From JBFLVU01 sp964589625 (GTDB lineage Bacteria > Acidobacteriota > UBA4820 > DSQY01), in the NCBI GenBank assembly GCA_964589625.1, contig CAZPSH010000010.1, positions 43,079-107,078 on the forward strand: DNA of 64,000 nucleotides. The letters run 5' to 3'. Under the pieces are notes generated by a model. The model had not been told where the DNA came from. It did no database searches and saw nothing but the letters and a program-made list of their open reading frames with translations. This document shows, piece after piece, positions 51,053-60,768 of the stretch. How positions within the stretch are numbered: position 1 is the stretch's first letter; every line of letters starts with the position of its first letter. The position numbers were made by a program, and so were the translations under genes.

Positions 51053-52150
51053 ATGCCGTCCTTGAAAACCCTGATCGCCCTGCTCGCCGCCGCCGCCCTT
51101 GCCCTGTCCTTCGCATGCGGTCCTGACAACCGGGCGCAGGCCCGGGACAAGGAGACCGAGAAGGAAAAGGCGGAGGCCGTCCCCGTGGAGGTGGCCAATC
51201 CCTTCCTGGCCTCCATGGAATCCACCCTCAACCTGACCGCCACGGTCTTCTCGGAGAACCAAGTCCCGGTGTACTCCGAGACCACGGGAATCGTGGAGGC
51301 CCCGCCCGTGGAGGAGGGCACCCAGGTGCGCCGCGGGCAGGTCCTCGCCCGCCTCAAGCGGCAGGAGCTGGACCTCTCCCTCCAGATGGCCCAGAGCACC
51401 CTCGACAAGGCCCAGGCCGACTTCTCCCGCTCGGAGGAGCTCTACCGGGGACGGCTCATCAGCCAGGACACCTTCGACCAAGTCCGCTACGCACTGGACC
51501 AAGCCCGCATCGCCAGGGACCAGGCCCGGGTGAACCTGGAGAAGGCCACCATCTCCGCGCCCATCGACGGCGTGGTCGCCCAGCGCCTCGTCCGGATGGG
51601 GGACTTGGTCAAGCCCCAGCAACAGCTGTTCACGCTCGTGGACATGGCCACCGTGAAGGCCAACCTGTTCGTTCCCGAGAAGAACGTGGCCTCCGTCCGC
51701 CCGGGCGCGAACGTCCGGGTGCGCTCCGACGCCTTCCCGGACCAGCCCTTCGCCGGCTCCGTGGAGCGCGTGGCCCCGGTGGCGGATCCCGCCACGGGCA
51801 CCTTCAAGGTCACCGTGGCCCTCGAAAACCCCTCATTGCTTCTCCGCCCGGGGATGTTCCTCTCGGCCAGCGTCGTTCTCGACACCCACCGAAACGCCCT
51901 CGTCGTGCCGAAGAAGTGTCTGGTTTACGAGGGGGAAAGCCCGATGGTCTTCCTGGTCCGCCAGGACAAGGCCCACAAGACAGCCGTCACGCCGGGCCTC
52001 TCCGACCCCATGAACGTGGAGATCCTCAAGGGTCTGGGGCACGGGGATCGGGTGGTCACCATCGGGCAGAGCGGCCTCAAGGAGGGCAGTCCGGTCAAGG
52101 TCCTGCCTTCCGCCGGAGCTGGCAACGCCTCCATGGCCCTCGGCTTCTGA
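51053..52150 (+). CDS. RND efflux periplasmic adaptor (lipoprotein)
   Basis: The ATG at 51053 gives 365 aa with a lipoprotein signal (LALSFAC, acylated Cys about 20). The adaptor parts follow in order: beta-barrel start, biotinyl-lipoyl half (VYSETTGIVEAPPVEEGTQV RRGQ), a coiled-coil hairpin (about 100-165), second lipoyl half (ATISAPIDGVVAQRLV RMGD), then beta-barrel and membrane-proximal domains. It links the inner-membrane pumps encoded just downstream to an outer-membrane channel. No TolC-type gene is in the operon, so the channel must come from elsewhere. Confidence 0.93.
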   Translation: MPSLKTLIALLAAAALALSFACGPDNRAQARDKETEKEKAEAVPVEVANPFLASMESTLNLTATVFSENQVPVYSETTGIVEAPPVEEGTQVRRGQVLARLKRQELDLSLQMAQSTLDKAQADFSRSEELYRGRLISQDTFDQVRYALDQARIARDQARVNLEKATISAPIDGVVAQRLVRMGDLVKPQQQLFTLVDMATVKANLFVPEKNVASVRPGANVRVRSDAFPDQPFAGSVERVAPVADPATGTFKVTVALENPSLLLRPGMFLSASVVLDTHRNALVVPKKCLVYEGESPMVFLVRQDKAHKTAVTPGLSDPMNVEILKGLGHGDRVVTIGQSGLKEGSPVKVLPSAGAGNASMALGF

Positions 52151-52219
52151 GAATCGTCCGGCGCCGCAGGTCGGACGCCTTCCAAAATCCGTTCTACGGT
52201 ATGCCCGCAGGAGGGAGGG

Positions 52220-55200
52220 GTGAACCCCATGCAGGATGAGACTACCCAAAAGGCCGCCGGCACGTTCTACCGGCTGGCCGTGGATCGGCCCGTTACGGTC
52301 ACCATGGTCCTCATCGGGGTGGTGGTCTTCGGGCTCGTTTCCCTGACCCGGATTCCCCTTTCCCTCATGCCCGAGTTGAACTACCCGACCATCACGGTCC
52401 GAACGACTTACGAGGGCGCCGCTCCGGAGGAGGTGGAAAACAACGTCTCCATCCCCCTCGAGGAGGCCCTGGGCGTCGTGACGCACCTCAAGCGCATCCA
52501 GTCCGTATCCAAAACCGACGCTTCGGACATTCTCCTTGAATTCGACTGGAACACGGACATGAACCTCGCCACCCAGGAGGTCTCCGAGAAACTGGAGAGG
52601 GTCTTCCTGCCGGACGAGGCCGAGAAGCCCCTGATCCTGAGGTACGACCCCACGCAGGATCCGGTCATGCGCCTCTCCCTCTTCGGCCCCGTCAACCTGA
52701 TGGACCTGCGAACCTACGCGGACCAGGATTTCAAGCGGGAGTTGGAGAAGACCCCCGGCGTGGCGGCCGTCAAGGTCCGCGGGGGGCTGGAGGAGGAGGT
52801 CCGGGTCTTCCTGGACGAGCAGAAGCTGAGCCTCGCCAACCTGGACATCGAAGCCCTGAACCGCGCGCTGGCCGAGCAGAACATCAACCTGGCCGGCGGG
52901 AAGCTCAAGGAGGGGTCCACGGAGTACATCGTCCGGACCGTCAACGAATTTCGGACCTTGAGGGAGATCGAGGACGCCGTCGTGAGCCAGCGGGAGGGGG
53001 TCCCCCTCCGCATCCGCGACCTCGGCCGCGTGGAGCGCTCCTTCAAGGACCGGGACATGGTGACCCGGGTGAACGACCAGGAGAGCGTGGAACTGGAGGT
53101 CTTCAAGGAGGCCGACGCGAACATCGTGGGCCTGAGCCAGGCCCTTCGCCAACGGCTCTTCGGCCCCTCGGGCAGGCAGCGCCCCCCCGAGGCGGTAAAA
53201 AAGGAGCCGGCGGTCCCCGGGCCCGGTCGAGGGGGAACCCCGCCCCTCGCCGACGGCCTGCCCAAGGACGTCGCCCTGAAGATCGTCTCGGACCAGGCCT
53301 CCTTCATCAGCCTGGCCATCGGCAATCTCAAGAGCGCCGCCGTGGGCGGCGGCCTGCTGGCCATTGTCGTCCTCTATTTCTTTCTGAAGCGCTTTCCCCC
53401 CACCCTCATGGTGGGGCTCTCGATCCCCTTCTCCGTCATCGCCACCTTCGCCGCCATGTACCTCTCGGGAGTCACGCTCAACATCATGTCCCTGGGGGGG
53501 CTGGCCCTCGGCGTGGGAATGCTCGTGGACAACGCCATCGTTGTTCTGGAGTCCATCTCCCGCTGCCGGGAGGAAGGCGATCCGCCCCGGGAGGCCGCCC
53601 TGCGAGGCGTCAAGGAAGTGGGCATGGCGGTGGCCGCCTCCACCCTCACCACGGTGGCGGTCTTCTTCCCCATCGTCTTCGTGGAGGGGATCGCCGGCCA
53701 GGTCTTCAAGGATCTTTCCCTCACGGTGGTTTACTCCCTTCTGGCCTCCCTGGCCCTCTCCCTTTTCTTCATTCCCATGCTCGCCGCGCGGGAGTGGTCC
53801 GCACGCGCCGCGACCGGGGGCTCCCTCGCCCGGGAGATCTTCGTTCCTCGCCACTGGGCCCAAGCGCGGGCCCACCTGGCACAGGCCCCCGGGGGCCTGG
53901 CCCGGGCGGGGCGCCTCCTGTCCTTCCCGGCCTTTCTGGCCCTGGGACAACCCCTGTGGCCCGAATCGGGACGGCCCTCGAAGGCGCCGGACGCCGAGGC
54001 GTCATCCCTTCTCCGCAGGAGCCTCTCAAGGCTTCTCCTTGCGGTGCGGTGGCCGCTCTGGGCCGGGTTCCGCCTCCTGATGGCCCTCATGGCCATGGCG
54101 GCCGGCGTCATGGGATACGTTTTGCGGCTGGTGATTGCGGCAGGGGAGCTGACCTTCCTGTGGGTCGCGGGCGCCGGAGGGTTCCTGGCCGGGCGCCTCC
54201 TGGCTCGGCCCCTGAGGGCCTTCGACGGGGCCTACGACCGGCTCATGGCCCTGTACAGAAAGGTCGTCCGGGGGGCCGTCGGGCGTCCCGCGCGGGTCCT
54301 CGCCTCGGTGGGCGTCGCCCTGGTCTTCATGACGGCCGCGTTCTTCGCCGTGGACTCCGAACTCATCCCCCAGATCCACAATCGCACCCTGGTGGTGGAA
54401 GCCACACTACCCGTCGGCACTCCCCTCGAAGCGACCGACGCCACGATCCGCCGGCTGGCCAAGGAGATCATGGCCCTCCCGGAAGTGGCGGAAGTGGCCA
54501 TTCAATCGGGAGTCGCCAAGGACGACCTGACGACGACCGAAGGCGGCGAATACTCCTCCACCCTGACCGTCGTCCTCACGCCCAAGGGGCGGATGCGGGC
54601 CGTGGAGAACAGGGCGCTGGAGGCCATCCGCCGGCTGCTGGGGTCGGTGCCCGACCTCAAGGCCCAGGTCCGCTATCCGTCCCTCTTCTCCACGAGAACT
54701 CCCATCGAGGTCGAGATCTACGCCAACGACTTGGAGCGGCTCAAGACGCTCAGCCGGGAAGCGATGGGCGAGCTTGCGGGCGTTCCCGGGCTTACCGACG
54801 TCCAAAACTCTCTCTCGAGGGGCAATCCGGAGGTGCAGATCGCCTACGACCGCCCGCGCCTCGCGCAGTACGGCTTGGACATCGCCTCCGTCGCCTCCCT
54901 GGTCCGGACCAAGGTCCTCGGACAGGTGAAGAGCCGCTTCGACCGGGGGCGCGAAAAGGTGGACATCCGCGTCCAGGTTCGGCCCGAGGACCGGGCCAAC
55001 CTCGCCCAACTTGCGGACCTCGTCGTCAATCCGGGAGCCGCCGCGGCCGTCCCCCTCGCCGCCGTGGCCGAAATCCGAACGGGCGTGGGTCCCTCGGAGA
55101 TCCGCCGGGTGAACCAGCAGCGCGTGGCTGTTCTTTCCGGAAACCTCAAAGGGCTGGGCCTGAGGGGCGTTGCGAAGCGAATCGAGGACGCCATGGCCCG

Positions 55201-55804
55201 CCTCCCCCTAAGGCCGGAGGAGGGTTACCGGATCGCGGGCCAGAAGGAGGAGATGGACGCTTCCAGCCGCTCCCTCGTGCTGGCCCTCCTCCTGTCCGTG
55301 TTTCTCGTGTACCTCGTCATGGCGAGCCAGTTCGAGTCTCTCCTCCACCCCCTCCTCATCATGGCCACCATCCCCCTGGCCTTCGTCGGGGTCATGGCCG
55401 TCCTGCTCCTCTTCTCCATCCCCTTCTCCATCCTCGTCTTCATCGGAGTCATCATGCTCGCGGGGATCGTCGTCAACAACGCCATCGTCTGGGTGGACTA
55501 CACCAACCAGCTTCGGGAGCGGAACCTCGGGCTCGAGGAGGCGGTGGAGCAGGCGGGAATCGTTCGGATGCGGCCCATCCTCATGACCACCTTCACGACC
55601 CTCTTCGGCCTCCTTCCCCTGGCCCTCGGCATCGGCGCCGGCGCCGAACTCCAGCAACCCATGGCGGTGACGGTTATGGCGGGGCTTGCGGTCTCCACGC
55701 TCCTCACCCTCGTGGTCATCCCGACCCTGTACGTCCTGGCCGAGCGCCGACGGGCCTCGGGCCCAGCGCCGGCTCCCCCGCCGGAAGGGAAGGGCGCGCC
55801 GTGA
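52220..55804 (+). CDS. RND efflux pump permease with extra membrane insert
   Basis: The GTG at 52220 gives 1194 aa, about 150 more than usual. The AcrB/MdtB-type halves are clear: start RPVTVTMVLIGVVVFGLVSL, TM4 motif GMLVDNAIVVLESI, and in the second half MVLADNA-like AGIVVNNAIVWVDYTNQLRE. Between the halves (about residues 530-690) lies an insertion with two further hydrophobic stretches (AGFRLLMALMAMAAGVMGYV and GELTFLWVAGAGGFLAGRLL) and a Pro/Arg-rich linker. A smaller Pro-rich insertion is near residue 320. The substrate is unknown. It overlaps the next pump gene as GTGA. Confidence 0.9.
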   Translation: MNPMQDETTQKAAGTFYRLAVDRPVTVTMVLIGVVVFGLVSLTRIPLSLMPELNYPTITVRTTYEGAAPEEVENNVSIPLEEALGVVTHLKRIQSVSKTDASDILLEFDWNTDMNLATQEVSEKLERVFLPDEAEKPLILRYDPTQDPVMRLSLFGPVNLMDLRTYADQDFKRELEKTPGVAAVKVRGGLEEEVRVFLDEQKLSLANLDIEALNRALAEQNINLAGGKLKEGSTEYIVRTVNEFRTLREIEDAVVSQREGVPLRIRDLGRVERSFKDRDMVTRVNDQESVELEVFKEADANIVGLSQALRQRLFGPSGRQRPPEAVKKEPAVPGPGRGGTPPLADGLPKDVALKIVSDQASFISLAIGNLKSAAVGGGLLAIVVLYFFLKRFPPTLMVGLSIPFSVIATFAAMYLSGVTLNIMSLGGLALGVGMLVDNAIVVLESISRCREEGDPPREAALRGVKEVGMAVAASTLTTVAVFFPIVFVEGIAGQVFKDLSLTVVYSLLASLALSLFFIPMLAAREWSARAATGGSLAREIFVPRHWAQARAHLAQAPGGLARAGRLLSFPAFLALGQPLWPESGRPSKAPDAEASSLLRRSLSRLLLAVRWPLWAGFRLLMALMAMAAGVMGYVLRLVIAAGELTFLWVAGAGGFLAGRLLARPLRAFDGAYDRLMALYRKVVRGAVGRPARVLASVGVALVFMTAAFFAVDSELIPQIHNRTLVVEATLPVGTPLEATDATIRRLAKEIMALPEVAEVAIQSGVAKDDLTTTEGGEYSSTLTVVLTPKGRMRAVENRALEAIRRLLGSVPDLKAQVRYPSLFSTRTPIEVEIYANDLERLKTLSREAMGELAGVPGLTDVQNSLSRGNPEVQIAYDRPRLAQYGLDIASVASLVRTKVLGQVKSRFDRGREKVDIRVQVRPEDRANLAQLADLVVNPGAAAAVPLAAVAEIRTGVGPSEIRRVNQQRVAVLSGNLKGLGLRGVAKRIEDAMARLPLRPEEGYRIAGQKEEMDASSRSLVLALLLSVFLVYLVMASQFESLLHPLLIMATIPLAFVGVMAVLLLFSIPFSILVFIGVIMLAGIVVNNAIVWVDYTNQLRERNLGLEEAVEQAGIVRMRPILMTTFTTLFGLLPLALGIGAGAELQQPMAVTVMAGLAVSTLLTLVVIPTLYVLAERRRASGPAPAPPPEGKGAP

Positions 55805-58800
55805 GGACCTCCTCCCTGCCCGCCTTCAGCCTGCGGAGACCGGTCACCACGCTCATGGTCTTCTTCTCCTTCCTTCTTCTCGGGGGGGTGGCCGCCTCCA
55901 GGATCCCGCTCCAGCTCCTCCCCGACGGCTTCAATCCGCCCTTCATGTGGCTCTGGATCCCCTACGCCAACTCCTCGCCCACGGAGGTGGAGGACAAGAT
56001 TACGCGGCCCGTGGAGGAGTCCCTGAGGACCCTCAAGAACCTCGGCGGCATCTGGAGCACGAGCCGGAGCGACGCGGCGATCGTCCGCATGCGCTTCGAC
56101 TCCAACACCGACATGGGGCTCGCCTACGCGGAGGCCCGCGACCGGGTGGAGCGCGTCAAGCCGACCCTTCCGGAGGACGTCCGGGAGGTCTATCTCCAGC
56201 GGGCCAATCCCAACGACGAGGCGGTGTACATCCTGGGGGTCCAGTTCGACGGCTACGTGGAGGACCCCTACTACCTTCTCAAGAACGGCCTGGGGCAGAA
56301 GATCCTGCGGCTTCCGGGCATCGCCAAGGTGGACGTGGGAGGCGCCGACGAGAAGGTGATCCAGGTGGAGCTGGACATGGACCGCGTCAAGGCCCACCAG
56401 GTGAACCTCTACGAACTCACGCGCAGGCTGAGGAGCGACAACTTCACCCTCGCCTCGGGACACGTGGACGAAGGGAACCGGCGGTACCTCGTTCGGTCCG
56501 TGGCCCGCTACCCCACCATCGAGTCCATCGCCGACCTTCCGGTGCGCGGGGACGGGCTCAAGGTCTCGGACATCGCCGCCGTGACCTATGGGGTCCCCGA
56601 GGTCACCCGGCACTTCCGCATCGACGGAAAGCCCTCCTACGTGCTGGAGATCTTCAAGGAATCGGCTTCGAACACCGTGGAGGTCTGCCGGCGGATCGAC
56701 CAGGAGGTGGACAGGCTCTCCCTCCAGTACCCGGGCGTGAGGCTCATCAAGTTCGACGACGACGCCAAGTACATCACCGAGTCTCTCGGCCTCCTTCTCA
56801 ACAACGGCGGGGTGGGAGGCCTGCTGGCCGCTCTCCTCCTCTTTTACTTCCTCCGGCGCGTGCGGATCACCCTTCTCATCTCGCTGGCCATTCCCCTGGC
56901 CCTTCTCATCACGGTCGTGGTGATGTACTTCGCCGGGCAGTCCTTGAACATCATCTCCATGATGGGCCTCATGCTCTCCGTGGGCATGCTCGTGGACAAC
57001 TCCGTCGTGGTGGTGGAGAACATGACCCGGGTCATGACGGAGGAGGGCCGCGGCGCGAGGGAGGCCGCCGTGCGAGGGGCGGGGGAGGTGAGCCTCGCCA
57101 TCCTCATGTCCACCCTCACGACCATGGTGGTCTTCCTTCCCTCCGTCCTCCTCACTCAAGACGGAATGATGCGGTTTTTCATGGGCCAGCTCGCCATTCC
57201 CATCTGCATTTCGCTGGCCGCCTCGCTCCTGGTCTCCCTGCTCTTCATTCCCCTCTGGGCCTCCATCGTTCTCAAGGACGCCCGGGAGCCGGGGGCGTTC
57301 CTCAAGGCGTGCGACCGGGTGTACGAGCGGACCCTGGGTTGGGCCAACCGCCGCTACGTCAACCTCCTCGCCTTGACCCTCCACCACCGGTCCGCCGCCC
57401 TGACCCTCCTGGCCCTCATCGTGGCTCTCACGGTGGCGGTGCCCTTTCAGAGGGTGCACATGACGGAGGAGGACAACGGGAGCGGCCGAAACATCTGGGT
57501 GGGGTTCAACTTCCCCGGCGCGTTCACCCTGGAGGATTCGGACGCCTTCATGCGGAAGGTGGAAGCGAAAGTCGAGAGCCTGAGGGACAAGTACGACATC
57601 AAGCATTACCGAATCTGGGCGAGCAAGACCCGGGGCAACGTCCGCGTCCTCCTCAAGGACATGAGCGAGAGCGACCTCGAGGTTCCCTGGGTGGCCGAGC
57701 ACCTCGTGAAGGAACTGCCCACCCAGCCGGGCGTCACCCAATTCACCAACTGGTCCCAGAGCCTCTCCTCCGGAGAGGCGGATATGCGGATCTACCTCCT
57801 GGCGGACGATACGGGACAGCTTTTGGACACCTCCCCCGAGGTGGTCCGCCGCCTGAAGCTCATCCCGGACGTCGTGGCCGTGGACACGGACCTGGAGGAA
57901 GGAAACGACGAGGTGCGCCTCCAGCTCGACCGGGAGGCGCTCCAGCAGTACGACGTCTCTCCGGAGGTCCTCTCGAGCCTCGTGGCGTACGCCGTGCGCG
58001 GGTATCCCCTCCCCAAGTACCGCTACGAGGGGAAGGACGTAGAGGTGCGCATCCAGGTGCAGAAGTCCGATCGCGAGAACCTGGACCAGATCCGGGACCT
58101 GGCCATCCCCACGCGCGGGGGCGGGACCGTCCCCCTCGCCTCCGTCGCGACCTTCCAGGTCCGGAGAGCGCTTCAGGAGATCAGCCGGTTCAACGGGAGG
58201 ACGGCGCTGGGCCTCAAGATCAGCACGACCCTCAAGGACAAGAAGGAACTGGAAAAGCGCGTCATGGGGGTGGTGAGATCCATGCAGCTCCCCCCGGGAA
58301 TGACCGTTTCCACCTCCAACTTATTGGGCCGGGGGGGCAACGCCGGCCAGGACTTCGCGGCGGGGCTCGCCCTTTCGATCTGCTTCGTCTTCCTCCTCAT
58401 GGGGGTCCTCTTCGAATCCTTCATGCTCCCCTTTGTGGTCATCACCTCGATTCCCCTGGCCTTCGCCGGTTCCTGGTGGCTCCTCTACGCCATGGGCTCG
58501 GAGCTCAACATCATGGCCGTCATCGGCACCATCCTGCTGGCCGGCGTGGTGGTCAACAACGCCATCGTCCTCGTGGATCGGGTGAACCAGCTGCGCAAGG
58601 AAGGCTCGGACCGCGAGGAGGCCCTCCTCGAGGCCGCGCGGCAACGCTTCCGGCCCATCCTCATGACGGCCCTCACGACCATTCTCGGCCTCCTCCCCAT
58701 GGCCTTCGGGAAGGCGGCCTTCGTCGGGATCCCTTACTCCCCCATGGGCCTGACCTTCGTCGGAGGCCTCACGGCGGGCACCTTCCTCACCCTCTTGGTG

Positions 58801-58926
58801 GTCCCGCTCTTCTACCAAATCTTCGACGGATGGCGCGAGTCCCTCTCCGTCCGGTTCGCCCGGGTGGCCCGCACGTGGGGACCCGCCCGGTGGGCAAGGA
58901 CCGGGAGCACGGAGGAAGGCCCGTAA
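55801..58926 (+). CDS. Second RND efflux pump permease
   Basis: The GTG at 55801 overlaps the preceding stop and gives 1041 aa, the standard RND size. TM1 is RRPVTTLMVFFSFLLLGGVA, TM4 is GMLVDNSVVVVENM and the second half has AGVVVNNAIVLVDRVNQL. In TM4 the proton-relay Asp is kept; the usual second Asp of AcrB is Asn/Ser in both pumps of this operon. Two unlike pumps with one adaptor recall MdtABC, where a heterotrimer forms; whether that applies here is open. Confidence 0.92.
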   Translation: MRTSSLPAFSLRRPVTTLMVFFSFLLLGGVAASRIPLQLLPDGFNPPFMWLWIPYANSSPTEVEDKITRPVEESLRTLKNLGGIWSTSRSDAAIVRMRFDSNTDMGLAYAEARDRVERVKPTLPEDVREVYLQRANPNDEAVYILGVQFDGYVEDPYYLLKNGLGQKILRLPGIAKVDVGGADEKVIQVELDMDRVKAHQVNLYELTRRLRSDNFTLASGHVDEGNRRYLVRSVARYPTIESIADLPVRGDGLKVSDIAAVTYGVPEVTRHFRIDGKPSYVLEIFKESASNTVEVCRRIDQEVDRLSLQYPGVRLIKFDDDAKYITESLGLLLNNGGVGGLLAALLLFYFLRRVRITLLISLAIPLALLITVVVMYFAGQSLNIISMMGLMLSVGMLVDNSVVVVENMTRVMTEEGRGAREAAVRGAGEVSLAILMSTLTTMVVFLPSVLLTQDGMMRFFMGQLAIPICISLAASLLVSLLFIPLWASIVLKDAREPGAFLKACDRVYERTLGWANRRYVNLLALTLHHRSAALTLLALIVALTVAVPFQRVHMTEEDNGSGRNIWVGFNFPGAFTLEDSDAFMRKVEAKVESLRDKYDIKHYRIWASKTRGNVRVLLKDMSESDLEVPWVAEHLVKELPTQPGVTQFTNWSQSLSSGEADMRIYLLADDTGQLLDTSPEVVRRLKLIPDVVAVDTDLEEGNDEVRLQLDREALQQYDVSPEVLSSLVAYAVRGYPLPKYRYEGKDVEVRIQVQKSDRENLDQIRDLAIPTRGGGTVPLASVATFQVRRALQEISRFNGRTALGLKISTTLKDKKELEKRVMGVVRSMQLPPGMTVSTSNLLGRGGNAGQDFAAGLALSICFVFLLMGVLFESFMLPFVVITSIPLAFAGSWWLLYAMGSELNIMAVIGTILLAGVVVNNAIVLVDRVNQLRKEGSDREEALLEAARQRFRPILMTALTTILGLLPMAFGKAAFVGIPYSPMGLTFVGGLTAGTFLTLLVVPLFYQIFDGWRESLSVRFARVARTWGPARWARTGSTEEGP

Positions 58927-59022
58927 CAAACGCCGGTCCTCCCTTGACGCCCGGACCCCCTCCCCCTATCCTGTGTCCAACGGACGCGGAAGAGGAAACA
59001 GAGGGAAAGGAGGTGCGGGGAA

Positions 59023-60768
59023 GTGTCCTCCAAGAAGGGCCACAAGGAGCCCCGGCAGGCCGCCCGCGAACATGCCGGCGCGGAAGACCTGTGCGAGGAC
59101 CTTCTTCGCGCCGCGGATCTCCTGGACGAGAGCCTTTTGCTGCTGGACGAGGCCGGCACCGTCCTCCACGCCAACACCGCGGCGGCCCGCTGTCTGGGCC
59201 TTCCCCCCAGGGAACTCGAGAAGGCGAACTTGGCGCGCCTCGCCGATTCGGCCCCCCCCGAGGAGGTGCTCCACCTGGTCCGCGGGCTCCTCGCCGAGGG
59301 GGAGGAGTTCTCCGGCAAATCCGCGCACACCAAGCCCGACGGCGAGACCGTCCACCTCGTCCTCTCCCTTACGCGGCTGAGACCCCCGGGGTCGTCCGGC
59401 GCGGCCTTCGCCCTCGTGGCGAGAGACGTGACCGACGCCCGCCGCGCGGAGGAGCAGATCCTCCACGACGCCTTCCACGACGCCCTCACGGGGCTTCCCA
59501 ACCGGGCCCTCTTCACGGACCGAGCGGGCCAGTCCCTGGCCCGGTCGCGGCGGTCCGAGGAGGCCCGTTTCGCCCTCCTTCTCATGGACTTGGACCGTTT
59601 CAAGGTCGTGAACGACAGCCTCGGCCACCAGGCCGGAGACCGGGTCCTGCAAGGGATCGCCCAGCGGCTGAAGGGGTGCCTGCGGCCCGCGGACACCGTG
59701 AGCCGGCTGGGGGGGGATGAGTTCGCGCTCCTCATCGAGGACGTCCGCGAGGGCCGCGACGCCCTGCTCTTCGCTGAGCGCCTCCACAAGGCCCTTCTCG
59801 AGCCCTTCACGCTGGAGGGACAGGAGGTTTTCACGGCCGCCAGCATCGGCGTCGCCCTCGGAACGCCCGCCTACGAGAACGCCGAGGAACTGCTGAGGGA
59901 CGCCGACACGGCCCTGAACCGCGCCAAGGCCCAGGGCAAGTCCCGCTCGGTGCTCTTCGACCCCACCATGCACCAGAGCGCCGTGGCCCTCTTTCAGATG
60001 GAGACGGACCTCAGGCGAGCCGTGGAGAACGGCCAATTCCACGTCTACTACCAGCCCATCGTCTCCTTGAAGACGGGCCGGACCGCGGGCTTCGAGGCCC
60101 TCGTCCGCTGGCAGCACCCCCGGCGGGGGCTCGTCTGGCCCGCCGAGTTCATCGGCCTCGCCGAGGAGACGGGCCTCATCATCCCCATCGGCCTCTTCGT
60201 TCTCAAGGAGGCCATCAAGCAGCTACGGTCCTGGCAGAGCAGCCACCCCCGGACTCCGCCCCTCCTGATGAGCGTGAACCTCTCGGGCATCCAGTTTCTG
60301 AGGCCCGAACTCACCACCCAGCTCGACCTCACCCTCCGGGAGTACGGGATCGAGGGGGCCACCGTGAAGCTGGAGCTCACCGAGAGCGTCATCATGGAGC
60401 ACGCCGAGTACGCCCGGGAAATGATGTCCCAGATGAAGGCCCAGAACGTCAAGCTCTGCGTGGACGACTTCGGAACGGGGTACTCGTCCATGAGCTACCT
60501 GCGGCGCTATCCCATCGACACCGTGAAGATCGACAAGTCCTTCATCTCCAAGATGGACACGGACCCCGAGAGCCTCGAGATCGTGCGCACCGTCGTCACC
60601 ATGGCCCACAACCTCGGCAAGGAGGTCATCGCCGAGGGGGTGGAGACCCGCGAGCAACTCGCCAAGATCAAGGCCCTCAAGGTGGAGTACGCCCAGGGCT
60701 TCTTCTTCTCCAAAGCCGTGGACCGGGAGTCCGCCGAATCCCTCGTCACCTGGCGGTGGTTCTGGTGA
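59023..60768 (+). CDS. PAS-GGDEF-EAL cyclic di-GMP enzyme
   Basis: The GTG at 59023 (AAAGGAGG upstream) gives 581 aa. PAS domain (about 30-140), GGDEF (about 150-310) with an intact GGDEF and an RPAD inhibitory site five residues before it, then EAL (about 325-575). The EAL residues are all present: EALVRW, LELTES, DDFGTGYSS, VKIDKSFI and AEGVETREQ. Both synthesis and hydrolysis of c-di-GMP are possible. No membrane helices. The 3' end overlaps the convergent endonuclease III gene by 23 bases. Confidence 0.95.
   Translation: MSSKKGHKEPRQAAREHAGAEDLCEDLLRAADLLDESLLLLDEAGTVLHANTAAARCLGLPPRELEKANLARLADSAPPEEVLHLVRGLLAEGEEFSGKSAHTKPDGETVHLVLSLTRLRPPGSSGAAFALVARDVTDARRAEEQILHDAFHDALTGLPNRALFTDRAGQSLARSRRSEEARFALLLMDLDRFKVVNDSLGHQAGDRVLQGIAQRLKGCLRPADTVSRLGGDEFALLIEDVREGRDALLFAERLHKALLEPFTLEGQEVFTAASIGVALGTPAYENAEELLRDADTALNRAKAQGKSRSVLFDPTMHQSAVALFQMETDLRRAVENGQFHVYYQPIVSLKTGRTAGFEALVRWQHPRRGLVWPAEFIGLAEETGLIIPIGLFVLKEAIKQLRSWQSSHPRTPPLLMSVNLSGIQFLRPELTTQLDLTLREYGIEGATVKLELTESVIMEHAEYAREMMSQMKAQNVKLCVDDFGTGYSSMSYLRRYPIDTVKIDKSFISKMDTDPESLEIVRTVVTMAHNLGKEVIAEGVETREQLAKIKALKVEYAQGFFFSKAVDRESAESLVTWRWFW

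Noticed and set aside
53794..55800. N-terminal extension of the second RND pump back to 53794
   Set aside because: The extension overlaps the first pump in another frame and is Arg/Pro/Gly-rich. Similarity begins exactly at the GTG at 55801, which overlaps the preceding stop codon.
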